Shown here: in pieces, positions 1-9,072 of the stretch
Layout: every line of letters begins with the position of its first letter
How positions within the stretch are numbered: the stretch's first letter is position 1
The notes under the pieces: generated by a model
The model's input: the letters and a program-made list of their open reading frames with translations, nothing else
Databases searched by the model: none
What the model was told of the DNA's origin: nothing
Made by a program: the position numbers and the translations under genes
DNA from: Candidatus Firestoneibacteriota bacterium
GTDB lineage: Bacteria; Oederibacteriota; D2-FULL-39-29; CAIOVX01
DNA length: 64,000 nt
NCBI GenBank assembly: GCA_903861835.1
Contig: CAIOVX010000060.1
Location: 1 to 64,000 of the forward strand
Direction of reading: 5' to 3'

Positions 1-206
1 AATCACAAATCCCAAGCACCAAATCACTTAAGTGCAAATCTCAAATCACAAGCACCAAATCACAAATAAAAATAAAAAACACAAACCACAAACTGACATG
101 ATAATTACTTGTATTTTGAATTTTACTTTTTTGTTTTTTGGTATTTATTTGGTGCTTGGTGCTTGAGATTTGGTGCTTGCTCCTGTGGTGCTTGTGATTT
201 GATGCT
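1..206. repeat. Inverted-arm repeat element, copy 1 (AAGCACC/GGTGCTT family)
   Basis: This spacer runs up to the nrdR stop codon. The left arm repeats words such as CAAATCACAAGCACC. The right arm repeats their reverse complement (GGTGCTTGTGATTTG). An AT-rich centre with CTTGTATTTT separates them. The second copy near 19112-19397 shares TTTATTTGGTGCTTGGTGCT and GATTTGGTGCTTGCTCCT exactly. No gene is seen. A transcript leaving nrdR would enter the right arm first and could fold into a long imperfect hairpin. Confidence 0.8.
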
Positions 207-656
207 TTAATTTAATAACTTTTTTATTTCGCTCATGAACTCGCTTATATCCTTAAACTGCCTGTAGACCGAAGCAAACCTGACATAAGCGACATCGTCG
301 AGTTTCTTGAGACGTATCATTATCATATCGCCTATTATAGTGGCGGAGACTTCTTTTTCCAGTTTGGACTGCAGTTCCCGTTCGATATCCGAGACGACCG
401 CCTCCATAGCATCGATGCTTACCGGTCTCTTCTCGCAGGCTTTTTTAATGCCGTTAAGTATCTTGAACCTGTCGAAGGCCTCCCTCCTGCCGTCCTTCTT
501 GACGACAACCGGAAGCAGCTGCTCGACCTGTTCATAGGTGGTGAACCTTTTTGAACATTTCAGGCATTCCCGTCTTCTTCTGACGGACTGCCCGTCTTTG
601 CTTTCCCTGGAATCCAGGACTTTATCGTTCTTAAAACCGCAGAATGGGCATTTCAT
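207..656 (-). CDS. nrdR: Transcriptional repressor NrdR
   Basis: NrdR is the nucleotide-sensing repressor of ribonucleotide reductase genes. At 149 residues the protein has the usual family length. The N-terminal zinc ribbon uses C3, C6, C31 and C34, followed by the family signature RRRRECLKC and RFTTYE. An ATP-cone domain covers roughly residues 49-139. The start is the ATG directly before KCPFC, with AAAAGGA a few bases upstream. It has its own promoter although it follows the pdxA operon in the same direction. No ribonucleotide reductase gene is in the window, so its targets lie elsewhere. The stop codon abuts the repeat element at 1-206. Confidence 0.97.
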   Translation of the reverse strand: MKCPFCGFKNDKVLDSRESKDGQSVRRRRECLKCSKRFTTYEQVEQLLPVVVKKDGRREAFDRFKILNGIKKACEKRPVSIDAMEAVVSDIERELQSKLEKEVSATIIGDMIMIRLKKLDDVAYVRFASVYRQFKDISEFMSEIKKLLN

Positions 657-695
657 CTTTTTCCTTTTGTGGCAAAAGATTTTTTACCGCTAAAC

Positions 696-724
696 ATTAT
701 AACTTGAATAACGGTTAAAGTCAA
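696..724 (-). promoter_or_regulatory. Sigma-70-type promoter for nrdR
   Basis: Read on the minus strand, TTGACT (719-724) and TATAAT (696-701) are separated by exactly 17 bases. The leader to the nrdR ATG is about 35 bases. The match is close to the bacterial housekeeping consensus. Confidence 0.75.
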
Positions 725-748
725 TTTCGCTTTCCCGGGCTGACGCCT

Positions 749-1693
749 TCAGAGAGAAAGCTTGGCCGCCATTTTCACGGCTTCAACAAAACTGCTCGTA
801 TCAGCCCTTCCCTTGCCGGCTATGTCAAATGCGGTCCCGTGGTCCGGGGAGGTGCGAATTATGGGAAGGCCCAGGGTAACATTCACGCCTTCCTCAAAAG
901 CTTCCATCTTAAGGGCTACCAGCCCCTGGTCATGGTACATGCAGACCACAGCATCATACTCGCCTCTTTTTGCCTTGTAGAAAAGCGAGTCCGGAGCTAC
1001 GGGCCCGGCAATAACCCCGCGCCTATACTTTGCGCGGGCCGCTTTTATCGCGGGAATTATGACTTTCCGTTCTTCCGTCCCGAAGATCCCGCCGTCTCCT
1101 GCATGAGGATTAAGGCCGGCAACCCCTATTCTCGGGCGACTTATTTTTATTCCGTTTTTCAGATAATCAAAAGTCAGACCTATTTTGGAAAGAACCTGTT
1201 TTTGGGTGATAAGAGCCGGCACCTCTTTAAGCGCGGCATGAGTGGTAACCAGCACTACCCTAAGCCCTCCGCCGCACAGCATCATGGCAAACTCGCGCGT
1301 GCCCGTAAGCGCCGCAAGAAGCTCCGTGTGTCCGGGAAAATTCACTCCCGCCCTGCTAAAGCTCTCCTTGTTGATGGGCGCTGTGACTACCGCTGAGACA
1401 TCCTCGACGAGCGCCTGCGAGACGGCTTCGACAATATATTCATAGGCCGCGCGCCCCGCAACAGCGCTTACTTTGCCGGACCTGACAGGCTTTTTAATAT
1501 TATTTAAATCAACTATGGCGGCGCCTGAGATATCAGCCCTGAATTTCTTCGCCTGGCTCTCCAGGAATGCGCCGTCGCAGATCAGCACGGGTTCGCAGAA
1601 CTGAGAAATAATCTTTACCGACTTAACTATTACTTCCGGACCGATGCCGGCCGCGTCGCCCATCGTTATTGCTATTCTTTTTTTCCCGGTCAT
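749..1693 (-). CDS. pdxA: 4-hydroxythreonine-4-phosphate dehydrogenase
   Basis: PdxA oxidises 4-phosphohydroxy-threonine in the DXP-independent (PdxA/PdxJ) route to pyridoxal phosphate, in the cytoplasm. Family motifs run in order: ITMGDAAGIGPE at the N-terminus, GHTELLA with a metal-binding His, LNPHAGDGG, YHDQGLVALK, and the C-terminal TSPDHGTAFDIAGKG. I place the start at the ATG at 1693 rather than the GTG six bases upstream, because GAGGA at 1701-1705 is well spaced for it. That gives 314 residues, near the usual length. It is the last gene of the gyrA-led operon; pdxJ is not in the window. Confidence 0.95.
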   Translation of the reverse strand: MTGKKRIAITMGDAAGIGPEVIVKSVKIISQFCEPVLICDGAFLESQAKKFRADISGAAIVDLNNIKKPVRSGKVSAVAGRAAYEYIVEAVSQALVEDVSAVVTAPINKESFSRAGVNFPGHTELLAALTGTREFAMMLCGGGLRVVLVTTHAALKEVPALITQKQVLSKIGLTFDYLKNGIKISRPRIGVAGLNPHAGDGGIFGTEERKVIIPAIKAARAKYRRGVIAGPVAPDSLFYKAKRGEYDAVVCMYHDQGLVALKMEAFEEGVNVTLGLPIIRTSPDHGTAFDIAGKGRADTSSFVEAVKMAAKLSL

Positions 1694-1703
1694 AAGCACT
1701 TCC

Positions 1704-2333
1704 TCAGAATTTATTCGCTCCGACGAGCCCGCCCAGAATGCTGTGGGCGTCCTTCAGGAAAGCGAGAAATTTGAACTGCGGCGAAACCGCCGCGAAAATA
1801 CCGGCTATCACAAGTATATTCACGAAAGAGACAAATGCATAGGAGAAAAGAGCGCCCGATTCGTTAAAATCGCTCTGTTTCTGCAGGATAGAATGAATTG
1901 TCAGGATGACGTGGAAAGAGAGCGTGAAACCGACAAAAAATACGGCGTAATCATAGAATTCCTTTTTTATGATAAGACATTGAAGGAGTATGACTACCGT
2001 ATAGAGCGGAAAAAAATAGGGCGCAAGGGTGATGAGGAAATTGGTGCGGCTGACTTTTACATTCCCGCCCTTCCCGGTAACGTGAAACTCAGAGACCTTG
2101 CCGCCGAAAATAAGAGTCCAAACCGCGTGAGTGAATTCGTGGGCCATTATGTGCATAAAGACAGGACGGTAAAGCAGTACATGAAGGAGCAGATAAGCGA
2201 CCACACCGGCAAGAAAAAAAATCTCTGTGCGCTGGGGAGCCTGCAACAGCACAAGCGAGTGTACGAAAGCCCCGGCCAGCAGGAGGCTTAGCGGGATAAG
2301 CAGAAGTCCCAGTATGAACTTGAAGAGCTTCAC
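1704..2333 (-). CDS. M50-like membrane protein with HEFTH motif
   Basis: The 209-residue protein is strongly hydrophobic with about five or six membrane segments. A zinc-protease-type motif, HEFTH, sits at residues 65-69 inside a hydrophobic stretch. This placement recalls the M50 (site-2 protease/SpoIVFB) metallopeptidases, where HExxH lies within the membrane. I do not see a clear second M50 motif (NxxPxxxxDG), so activity is uncertain and it may be a distant relative. It overlaps rsmI by four bases (ATGA) and ends 11 bases before the pdxA start, so it is in the same operon. The substrate is unknown. Confidence 0.6.
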   Translation of the reverse strand: MKLFKFILGLLLIPLSLLLAGAFVHSLVLLQAPQRTEIFFLAGVVAYLLLHVLLYRPVFMHIMAHEFTHAVWTLIFGGKVSEFHVTGKGGNVKVSRTNFLITLAPYFFPLYTVVILLQCLIIKKEFYDYAVFFVGFTLSFHVILTIHSILQKQSDFNESGALFSYAFVSFVNILVIAGIFAAVSPQFKFLAFLKDAHSILGGLVGANKF

Positions 2334-3028
2334 TCTTCCGCCTCCTTTTCCGGCTCGGACTGTTTTACGACAACGCAGAACTCGCCGAGAACTTTTTTGT
2401 CTTTGAAATGAGCCTTTACTTCATCCGGCGTGCCGCGCACAACCTCTTCGAATTTCTTGGTAATTTCCCTGCAAAGCGAAACAAAGCATTCGCCGTAAAC
2501 CTGCTTGATATCATCCAGCGTGTCCATTATGCGGTAGGGAGATTCAAAGAAAACAACGGGAAGCTTTGAACCCTTATAGTTCTCCAGCTCCTTCCTTTTC
2601 TTAGAGGGTTTCTTTTTGAGAAAACCGAGGAAAATAAACCTGTCCGTGTCAATTCCGGAGATGGAAAGCGCGGACACAACAGCCGACGGACCCGGGACGG
2701 CCACGGCCTTTATCCCCTGCTTTTCGGCCTCATCCACCAAAAGCCAGCCGGAATCCGAGATACAGGGCGTGCCGGCGTCTGAGACCACGGCAACGTTCTT
2801 TCCGGCCAGCAGAAGCTCCAGCAGGTAGTTGCCCTTGCCCGTTTTATTATATTCATGATAACTTGTGAGTTTTTTTTCTATGCCGAGATGCTTGAGGAGG
2901 TTGCCGGTAACGCGGGTGTCTTCAGCGGCCACTATATCGCATTCTTTGAGGACGCGTATGGCGCGAAGCGTAATGTCTTCAAGGTTGCCTATGGGAGTGG
3001 CTACGATATAGAGAGTGCCGGGAGTCAT
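2330..3028 (-). CDS. rsmI: 16S rRNA (cytidine1402-2'-O)-methyltransferase
   Basis: RsmI methylates the ribose 2'-OH of C1402 in the 16S rRNA decoding centre using S-adenosylmethionine. The N-terminus carries the family signature LYIVATPIGNLEDITLRA followed by AAEDTR. Further motifs are SDAGTPCISDSG, AVPGPSAVVSALSISG and FLGFL. The C-terminal half has FFESPYRI and LCREITKKFEE. At 232 residues it is shorter than E. coli RsmI and appears to lack the C-terminal extension. It overlaps both neighbours by ATGA, so it is translationally coupled within the operon. Confidence 0.96.
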   Translation of the reverse strand: MTPGTLYIVATPIGNLEDITLRAIRVLKECDIVAAEDTRVTGNLLKHLGIEKKLTSYHEYNKTGKGNYLLELLLAGKNVAVVSDAGTPCISDSGWLLVDEAEKQGIKAVAVPGPSAVVSALSISGIDTDRFIFLGFLKKKPSKKRKELENYKGSKLPVVFFESPYRIMDTLDDIKQVYGECFVSLCREITKKFEEVVRGTPDEVKAHFKDKKVLGEFCVVVKQSEPEKEAEE

Positions 3029-3501
3029 TTTTTCCCCTGAGCGGCGCTCTCCTCCTTCGCAAGGAGCATTTCCGCGCGCTCTTTGTTCAGCCTGTATTTC
3101 TCGAGATCGGGTTTCAAGGCAATCGCGCTGCCGTAGCAGGCGACAGCCTTCCTAAGAAGAGAAAGGTCCTTCTTTACGTAAAAGAGATTTTCGTAAACTA
3201 TTCCGAGATTATTTCGCGCGACATCAATGGTCCCGCATTCCTTCACGGACTTTTCCATGAAAGGAAACGCCTCTTCCCATTTATTCGCCCGAATGTAGAC
3301 GAATCCGATATTGTTGAAGGCCCACGCGCGCGGCACCGCTTCGTCGGCGCGAGAGAGCTCAAATGCCTTATTAAACCATCCTATCTTTTCCGCGTCCGAC
3401 TGCGCCTCATGCCCTTTGCGGAAAGCTTCACCCCTTTCCCAGCTCGGGGACGCCTGAAGCGCCAAGAACAAGAGCGCCGCGAGAAACAGAAGCCGTTTCA
3501 T
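3025..3501 (-). CDS. Small secreted TPR protein
   Basis: The 158-residue protein opens with a likely signal peptide (KRLLFLAALLFLALQAS). About three tetratricopeptide-like helix pairs follow, for example WAFNNIGFVYIRANKWEEAF and ARNNLGIVYENL. TPRs are protein-protein interaction scaffolds; no enzymatic motif is visible. Its start codon overlaps the gyrA stop by one base (TAATG) and its end overlaps rsmI by four. The role is unknown, and a periplasmic location is inferred from the signal sequence. Confidence 0.7.
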   Translation of the reverse strand: MKRLLFLAALLFLALQASPSWERGEAFRKGHEAQSDAEKIGWFNKAFELSRADEAVPRAWAFNNIGFVYIRANKWEEAFPFMEKSVKECGTIDVARNNLGIVYENLFYVKKDLSLLRKAVACYGSAIALKPDLEKYRLNKERAEMLLAKEESAAQGKK

Positions 3502-6068
3502 TATTCTTCCTCATCCTTTGAAGCAAGGCGCGCGACAGCCGTCGCCTTATCGCCTTCGGAAAGCCTTATTAGCCTGACTCCGGAGGTGGACCTGCCGGTC
3601 TGCCTGACGTCCGAAACTTTGCTCCGTATCACAACCCCTGTAGTCGTCATCACCATTATCTCATCGTCCTTCTCAACTGCCTTAATGCCCACGACAAGCC
3701 CGGTCTTTTCGCTGGTCTTAATGTTTATAAGGCCTTTTCCGCCGCGGCCTTGAACCCTGTAGGCGGAGAGGTCAGTTCTCTTGCCGAAGCCCTTTTCGGT
3801 AACCGTGAGGAGGCTGGATTTTTCTTCTACAACCTCCATGCCTATAATGAAATCACCCTTGCCGAGCTTCATGCCTTTCACGCCGATTCCGGAACGCCCT
3901 ATTTCCCGGATGTCGGCTTCTTTAGAACGCAGCGCGTAGCCATTTCTGGTTGCGGTCACAACATTCTGCTTCCCGGTCGTTATCTTAACGCCGATAAGCT
4001 CATCGCCGTCCCGCAGGCGGAGCGCAATAATCCCTGTGGAGCGCGGATTGTTGAACTCGGAGAGCCGGGTCCTCTTAATCATGCCTTGTTTGGTGGCCAT
4101 GACCACGAACATGCTGTCCTTGAATTCCTTAATGGAGAGCGCAGCCGTAATCTGCTCCTGCGTCTCAAGTTTTATCAGGTTAACGATGGGTCTCCCCTTT
4201 GAATACCTGCCCGCTTCCGGGATCTCGTATACTTTCAGCCAGTATACCTTACCCCTGTTCGTGAAAAGCATAAGGTAGTCTTTTGTCGTAGTGGCGAATA
4301 TGTCCTCGACAAAATCATCGTCCTTCGTCTCGGCGCCGGTTATTCCCTTCCCGCCGCGCTTTTGCGCCTTGTAAGAAGTAATCGGAAGCCTCTTCACGTA
4401 GCCCTGGTGGGACATCGTGACAACAACATCCTCTTCCTTTATCAGGTCCTCGATATTAATCTCTGCCTGCTTAGCTATAATTTGAGTCCTTCTCTCATCG
4501 CCGTAGCGGGTTCTTATATCAATAAGTTCTTCCTTGACCACCGCGAGCACATTCTTTGTGTCTGAGAGTATATCCTTCAGCTTTTCAATGAGCTTCAGAA
4601 GTTCTTTGTATTCCGCTTCAAGTTTCTGGATCTCAAGATTCTGCAGCTGCCTGAGCCGGTAATCAAGGATGGCCTGAACCTGCACCTGAGAGAGCTTGTA
4701 TCTCTTCATAAGCTCGGCCTCGGCATCCTTTGAAAACCTGATAATCTTAATCGCCCTTTCGAGGTCGTTTATAATAATGAGCAGGCCTTTAATTATGTGA
4801 ACCCTTCTCTCGGCCTTGTCGAGATCGAATTTTGTCCTTCTGATTATTACCTTGCGCCTGTGCTCGAGGTATTGACTGAGCATGCCCTTGAGATTCAGTA
4901 TCTGCGGCTGCTGGTCAACGAGCGCCAGCATAATTATGCCGAAGGAGGTCTTGAGCGAAGTGTGCTTGAACAGGTTGTTCAGTATTATCTGCGGGTTCTC
5001 GTCTTTCTTAAGCTCAATTACTATACGCATTCCGTCCTTATCCGATTCGTCCCGTATGTCGGAAAGGCCTTCAAGTTTCTTGTCGCGGACAAGCTCGGCG
5101 ATGCTTTCAATAAGCCTCGCTTTATTAACCTGAAAGGGTAACTCGTAAACGATAATTCTCTGCTTCCCGCCTTTCATCTCCTCTATACGGGTCTTTGCCT
5201 GGAGAGTGAGCGAGCCCCTTCCCGTGTTGTAAGCGTCCTTTATGCCGTCGCGACCCAGAATATAGCCGCCTGTCGGAAAATCAGGACCGGTAATTATACC
5301 CATCAATTTGTCTATTGTGATTTCAGGGTTCTCTATGAGCGCGATGATTCCGTTTATGACCTCAGTAAGGTTATGCGGGGGTATGTTGGTTGCCATTCCG
5401 ACCGCGATACCTTCCGCGCCGTTAACGAGCAAGTTAGGTATCTTAGTGGGAAGCACCTGAGGTTCTTCCCTGGATTGGTCGTAGTTTGGTATGAAATCAA
5501 CGGTATTCTTCTCAATATCTGCAAGCACTTCGTCGGAAATTTTCGCAAGCCTCGCTTCGGTGTACCTGTAGGCCGCGGCCGCGTCGCCGTCAATAGAACC
5601 GAAGTTTCCCTGGCCGTCTATGAGCGGATACCTGATTTTGAAATCCTGAGTCAGCCTGACCATCGTGTCGTAAACAGACAGGTCTCCGTGCGGGTGGTAT
5701 TTACCGAGCACTTCACCAACGACCATCGCGGATTTTCTGTAGGGTTTGCTGTGGGTAAGCCCCATCTCGTTCATAGCGTAGAGTATTCTTCGCTGCACCG
5801 GCTTCAACCCGTCGCGCACGTCAGGCAGGGCTCTGCCTACGATAACGCTCATGGCGTAGCTGAGATAGGACGCTTTTATTTCGTCTTCGACATAGATAGG
5901 CTTGACCTTTTCATTCGGGCCTATTCTGACCTCGACTTTGGGTTTTACGGATTTTGTTTCTGCAAGCTCTTCCTGTACCGGTACTGCCTTAACGGGCGCG
6001 CCGGCAGGCTGCTCCTTTTTATGCGAGGGTTTGGGTTCTTTACTATCTTTCTTTTTCTTTTTTGCCAA
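3501..6068 (-). CDS. gyrA: DNA gyrase subunit A
   Basis: GyrA is the DNA-breaking and rejoining subunit of the gyrase A2B2 tetramer that introduces negative supercoils. The 855-residue protein has a Lys-rich extension of about 55 residues before the canonical [20 protein letters not shown]. The catalytic tyrosine is Y169 in [11 protein letters not shown]. The C-terminal pinwheel carries a GyrA box (QKRGGKG), which argues against ParC. In the quinolone-resistance region the motif is [11 protein letters not shown], so L130 is at the position of E. coli Ser83. The start is TTG, chosen for GGAGG at 6075-6079 six bases upstream. It heads a tightly overlapping operon. gyrB is not in the window. Confidence 0.97.
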   Translation of the reverse strand: MAKKKKKDSKEPKPSHKKEQPAGAPVKAVPVQEELAETKSVKPKVEVRIGPNEKVKPIYVEDEIKASYLSYAMSVIVGRALPDVRDGLKPVQRRILYAMNEMGLTHSKPYRKSAMVVGEVLGKYHPHGDLSVYDTMVRLTQDFKIRYPLIDGQGNFGSIDGDAAAAYRYTEARLAKISDEVLADIEKNTVDFIPNYDQSREEPQVLPTKIPNLLVNGAEGIAVGMATNIPPHNLTEVINGIIALIENPEITIDKLMGIITGPDFPTGGYILGRDGIKDAYNTGRGSLTLQAKTRIEEMKGGKQRIIVYELPFQVNKARLIESIAELVRDKKLEGLSDIRDESDKDGMRIVIELKKDENPQIILNNLFKHTSLKTSFGIIMLALVDQQPQILNLKGMLSQYLEHRRKVIIRRTKFDLDKAERRVHIIKGLLIIINDLERAIKIIRFSKDAEAELMKRYKLSQVQVQAILDYRLRQLQNLEIQKLEAEYKELLKLIEKLKDILSDTKNVLAVVKEELIDIRTRYGDERRTQIIAKQAEINIEDLIKEEDVVVTMSHQGYVKRLPITSYKAQKRGGKGITGAETKDDDFVEDIFATTTKDYLMLFTNRGKVYWLKVYEIPEAGRYSKGRPIVNLIKLETQEQITAALSIKEFKDSMFVVMATKQGMIKRTRLSEFNNPRSTGIIALRLRDGDELIGVKITTGKQNVVTATRNGYALRSKEADIREIGRSGIGVKGMKLGKGDFIIGMEVVEEKSSLLTVTEKGFGKRTDLSAYRVQGRGGKGLINIKTSEKTGLVVGIKAVEKDDEIMVMTTTGVVIRSKVSDVRQTGRSTSGVRLIRLSEGDKATAVARLASKDEEE

Positions 6069-6112
6069 AACTGTCCTCCAAAATGCAATTTCCTGTCAAC
6101 TGCTAATGCACG

Positions 6113-6141
6113 ATTTTAGCAGGAAACGCTGATAATATCAA
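6113..6141 (-). promoter_or_regulatory. Sigma-70-type promoter for the gyrA operon
   Basis: On the minus strand TTGATA (6136-6141) and TAAAAT (6113-6118) are 17 bases apart, about 45 bases before the gyrA TTG start. This probably drives gyrA, the TPR gene, rsmI, the M50-like gene and pdxA. Confidence 0.65.
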
Positions 6142-6220
6142 GAATTTTACAATTTTACGGATGGTTTTTATTGTGGAGGTTGCCCTGCGGAAACACTATA
6201 TTTGGTGGGTTTTTTGCGAA

Positions 6221-6832
6221 CTACTCCGCCCCGGACTTCCCGGATTCCGCGGCTTTTTCTTCTTTTTCAATCTCATCTTGAGTATAGGCTCTGAAATACT
6301 GCACAAAGTAGGAAGCGTCCTTTTTTATTTCTACGGGGGAAAGAGACCAGATGGCAATCCTGTCCTTAAGGACCAGCGGCCCGCCGCCGTTGGTGCTGAC
6401 ACCCGTAAGGGCAATCTCAAGGTCATTCTTGCCCGGCTTTACCAGCAATTCTGCGTCATAACGGTCCTGGTATTTTATGGGGGTCGTAGGTTTAATAACA
6501 AAAATAAACTTGAGCGGTTTGCCCGAGGGGTTAAAAATGCCGAGTTTGATAACATCAAACCCGCCCCAGACTCCTTTCTTCGGAGGGCATTCCGCTATAC
6601 AGCCGCCCCCGTCCTCAGTTGCCGTAACCTTCAGAGTGATACCATTCTGCTTCAGCGCGTGTTCTTCGGAGAGGGAAATTTCCGACTTTATTCCGTCGTT
6701 CGAAGTTTCTCCCTTGTTAAAGTTCAGAATATCCATCTTTTTTGTCTGCGCTGCTGCCGGCCAGAGCATAAGAGATGTTGTTGCAAGCAAAAGAAGAAGC
6801 GCCTTGTTTATATTCTCCGTTAATATTCTCAT
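6221..6832 (-). CDS. Secreted beta-sandwich protein of a sigma/anti-sigma operon
   Basis: The 203-residue product has an N-terminal signal peptide (INKALLLLLATTSLMLWPAAA). The mature part looks all-beta. It includes LGIFNPSGKPLKFIF and LLVKPGKNDLEIAL, a pattern seen in carbohydrate-binding or CIA30-like jelly-roll folds. The end of the neighbouring anti-sigma factor carries the same layout (FDAYNPGKNVLIFDF, IGVKPGASRVAIDL). Its start overlaps that gene's stop by one base (TAATG), so the two are co-translated. No catalytic residues are recognised. A periplasmic or surface partner of the anti-sigma sensor is my inference. Confidence 0.6.
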   Translation of the reverse strand: MRILTENINKALLLLLATTSLMLWPAAAQTKKMDILNFNKGETSNDGIKSEISLSEEHALKQNGITLKVTATEDGGGCIAECPPKKGVWGGFDVIKLGIFNPSGKPLKFIFVIKPTTPIKYQDRYDAELLVKPGKNDLEIALTGVSTNGGGPLVLKDRIAIWSLSPVEIKKDASYFVQYFRAYTQDEIEKEEKAAESGKSGAE

Positions 6833-8505
6833 TACTTTCCCTGTGCTTCGGCCAGAAGGGCGGCCGGACGGGTTCTTTCCAGTCTGAAATTGCTCACATA
6901 AAATACCTCGGGAGTTTTTCCGAAGATATTCTGCTTAAGAACCCATTCGTGAACATTACAATTCCACCGGACCGGCTCGCCGTTGACGTAGGTAGCTTCC
7001 CGAAGATCAATCGCCACCCTGGAAGCGCCCGGTTTGACTCCTATTGAATACTTGAAGGTTCTTCCCTTAATGTCCCCCGTTTTTGCGCGCACTCGAAAAT
7101 CAAAGATCAGCACATTTTTCCCGGGATTATAGGCGTCGAAACAAAAAGTATCGTACTCTTTCCACAATTTCACTTCGGCAAAGGCCTCGCCTACCGACCA
7201 TTTTTCTCCGTGCGGCTGCACCCTTATCATTTCTTTCCCGTCCAATTGCACGCGCGCCGAAGCCGCATTAACAATGTTCGGAGGACGCGAACCCGGCTCC
7301 AGGACATACTTCACATAAATACCGTAAGAACTCAGGTTTACCGGCGAGGTCAGCCCGGAAGAGTTAAATTCATTGAAAGAGTTGGCGGCTACCGATCTGA
7401 CGCCGGCTTTCTCGGCGGCTACACCAAGATTCATCCTGACCGCGGCCGCGAACTTTTTATCCTGTTTCCCGTCACTCCCGTTCTCGCTCTCGTTCTTCAA
7501 CTCGTTAAAAACCAACGCTGACTTTAACCCATAGCCGGCTTTTGAGAGCGATACGCCGACAAGAAATTTCCCGTCGCGCGTTTTCGCCCCTTCTTTCTCG
7601 GCAGTTTTCACGACTTGAAGGTAATCGAGCGATTTAACAAGCGATTTAAGCTTCTGCTCGCCTTTAAGCTTCGTAGCTCTTTGATAGGCTAGCTTACTCT
7701 CGGCGGATCTTTCCGCGAGCATGGCCGTAAGGGAGCCGGTATAACCGTCTATGCCCGGCCTTTTACTGATATCCGAGTAAATCCTTATGGCATAGTCATA
7801 ATTCTGCGTCCTCTCGCTCTCAATAGCCAAAAGGATTTCATCTTGAACTCGCCTGGCATTCGGGCAGCAGGCTGCGGCTTCCACAACAACCCCCCCGCCA
7901 AAAACATCGTTGCATACCTTAGCCGCGCCGCCGGAAAAGCTCCCAGCGGCTTTATGCTTTACTATATCTTTAAGGATGGCTATCATTCTGACGTTATCGT
8001 GTTTGTCTATCGAGTAGAGTGCGTTTTCCAGAGAGGCAACCGCCATATAATCAACACTGCCTGCGGAAAGTTCACTTGCCTGCTGGTGCAGGAGCGCCGC
8101 CTTAACCACCGGTTCAGAACCCCCGGAGAAAGAATACTTAGCGAAATCCAGTATCTTGGTGTAATCTGAAACGCTAATAACGCTATAGACAGCGTCATAA
8201 CCGAATACCACAGCAAGAACTGCGGCTACGGCAAACAGCGACCTTAGAGCCAGCCTCGGGAAGAAACCCTGTCTGAACTTATTCTCTTCCCGCTCTATGC
8301 CGGCGAATACCTTTGAAACCATGCCGGCATCTTCCTGACAACCGCTGTCCTTGAGGAGAAGTGCTTTCGCTCCGGCAAGTTCCGAATATTCCTGACGGCA
8401 CGCGGCGCAATCCTTAAGGTGCAGTTCCAGAAACGCTTCCTCCGCGGAAGTTGCTTCCCCGGCAATTTTCCGGGTTATCAGTATTTCGCATTCTTTACAG
8501 TTCAT
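6832..8505 (-). CDS. Zinc-finger anti-sigma factor with large periplasmic sensor region
   Basis: Residues 1-40 form a ZAS-type zinc finger (C3, C6, then H29-x3-C33-x2-C36), the domain that sequesters ECF sigma factors. A membrane segment lies at about 86-104. The remaining ~450 residues should be periplasmic. First comes an Ala- and Lys-rich, probably TPR-like helical region (about 120-400). A C-terminal beta-sandwich (about 405-545) follows, resembling the adjacent secreted protein. It starts inside the sigma factor gene with an 11-base overlap, typical of a cognate pair. Ligand binding by the beta-sandwich may release the sigma factor, which is inference. Confidence 0.8.
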   Translation of the reverse strand: MNCKECEILITRKIAGEATSAEEAFLELHLKDCAACRQEYSELAGAKALLLKDSGCQEDAGMVSKVFAGIEREENKFRQGFFPRLALRSLFAVAAVLAVVFGYDAVYSVISVSDYTKILDFAKYSFSGGSEPVVKAALLHQQASELSAGSVDYMAVASLENALYSIDKHDNVRMIAILKDIVKHKAAGSFSGGAAKVCNDVFGGGVVVEAAACCPNARRVQDEILLAIESERTQNYDYAIRIYSDISKRPGIDGYTGSLTAMLAERSAESKLAYQRATKLKGEQKLKSLVKSLDYLQVVKTAEKEGAKTRDGKFLVGVSLSKAGYGLKSALVFNELKNESENGSDGKQDKKFAAAVRMNLGVAAEKAGVRSVAANSFNEFNSSGLTSPVNLSSYGIYVKYVLEPGSRPPNIVNAASARVQLDGKEMIRVQPHGEKWSVGEAFAEVKLWKEYDTFCFDAYNPGKNVLIFDFRVRAKTGDIKGRTFKYSIGVKPGASRVAIDLREATYVNGEPVRWNCNVHEWVLKQNIFGKTPEVFYVSNFRLERTRPAALLAEAQGK

Positions 8506-9064
8506 GTTCTCCCGTCACTTTTTCATATTCTTTCTTGAACAGTTTCAATCCGTAGTGCAGCCTTGACCAGACCGTGCCTTCCGGAATTTTTAGCAGTTTC
8601 GCTATCTCGGCGCATTTGAGGTCCTGGTAAACCTGAAGGACCAGGACCTCTTTGAATTCTGCCGGCAGCGCATCCAGCGACTTCCTGACAAAGTGCGCGG
8701 TATCTGTTCCCGTCACCGCATCCTCAACCATATTCCGCCGAGTTCCCTTATTCTCCGCGAACTCCAGCGGAGAAAACCTGACCTTCTGCCGCCTCGCAAT
8801 CTCATTTATATAGAGGTTCCGCGCCACCGTGTACATCCAGGTAGTGAACTTGCTCAGGCGCCGGTAGCGTTTCGCCGATTGAAAGATCTGCACAAATACC
8901 TGCTGCGCATAATCCTTCGAATCTTCGATGTTCCTAAAGTAACGGTAAAAGTAGTTTTGTAAAGGACGGGTGTGACGTTTGACCAGTTCTTCAAAGGCTT
9001 TTTTATTGCCTTTTCCGGTAAGGAGCATCAGGTCTTCGTCATTCTTGTCGGTAAGCTGGGACAT
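8495..9064 (-). CDS. ECF-family RNA polymerase sigma factor
   Basis: Region 2 is visible as EDSKDYAQQVFVQIFQSA and FTTWMYTVARNLYINEIAR. Region 4 is LDALPAEFKEVLVLQVYQD followed by the helix-turn-helix CAEIAKLLKIPEGTVWSRLH. There is no region 3, as in extracytoplasmic-function sigma factors. I place the start at the ATG at 9064 (189 residues) rather than an upstream TTG at 9088. No Shine-Dalgarno precedes it, and a good promoter ends eight bases before the ATG, so the message may be leaderless. The next gene is its anti-sigma factor. Confidence 0.93.
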   Translation of the reverse strand: MSQLTDKNDEDLMLLTGKGNKKAFEELVKRHTRPLQNYFYRYFRNIEDSKDYAQQVFVQIFQSAKRYRRLSKFTTWMYTVARNLYINEIARRQKVRFSPLEFAENKGTRRNMVEDAVTGTDTAHFVRKSLDALPAEFKEVLVLQVYQDLKCAEIAKLLKIPEGTVWSRLHYGLKLFKKEYEKVTGEHEL

Positions 9065-9072
9065 TGAAAGCC

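Noticed and set aside
1-206. CRISPR array
   Set aside because: The repeat words are 8-15 bases, irregular, without unique spacers of 30-40 bases, and no cas genes are present.
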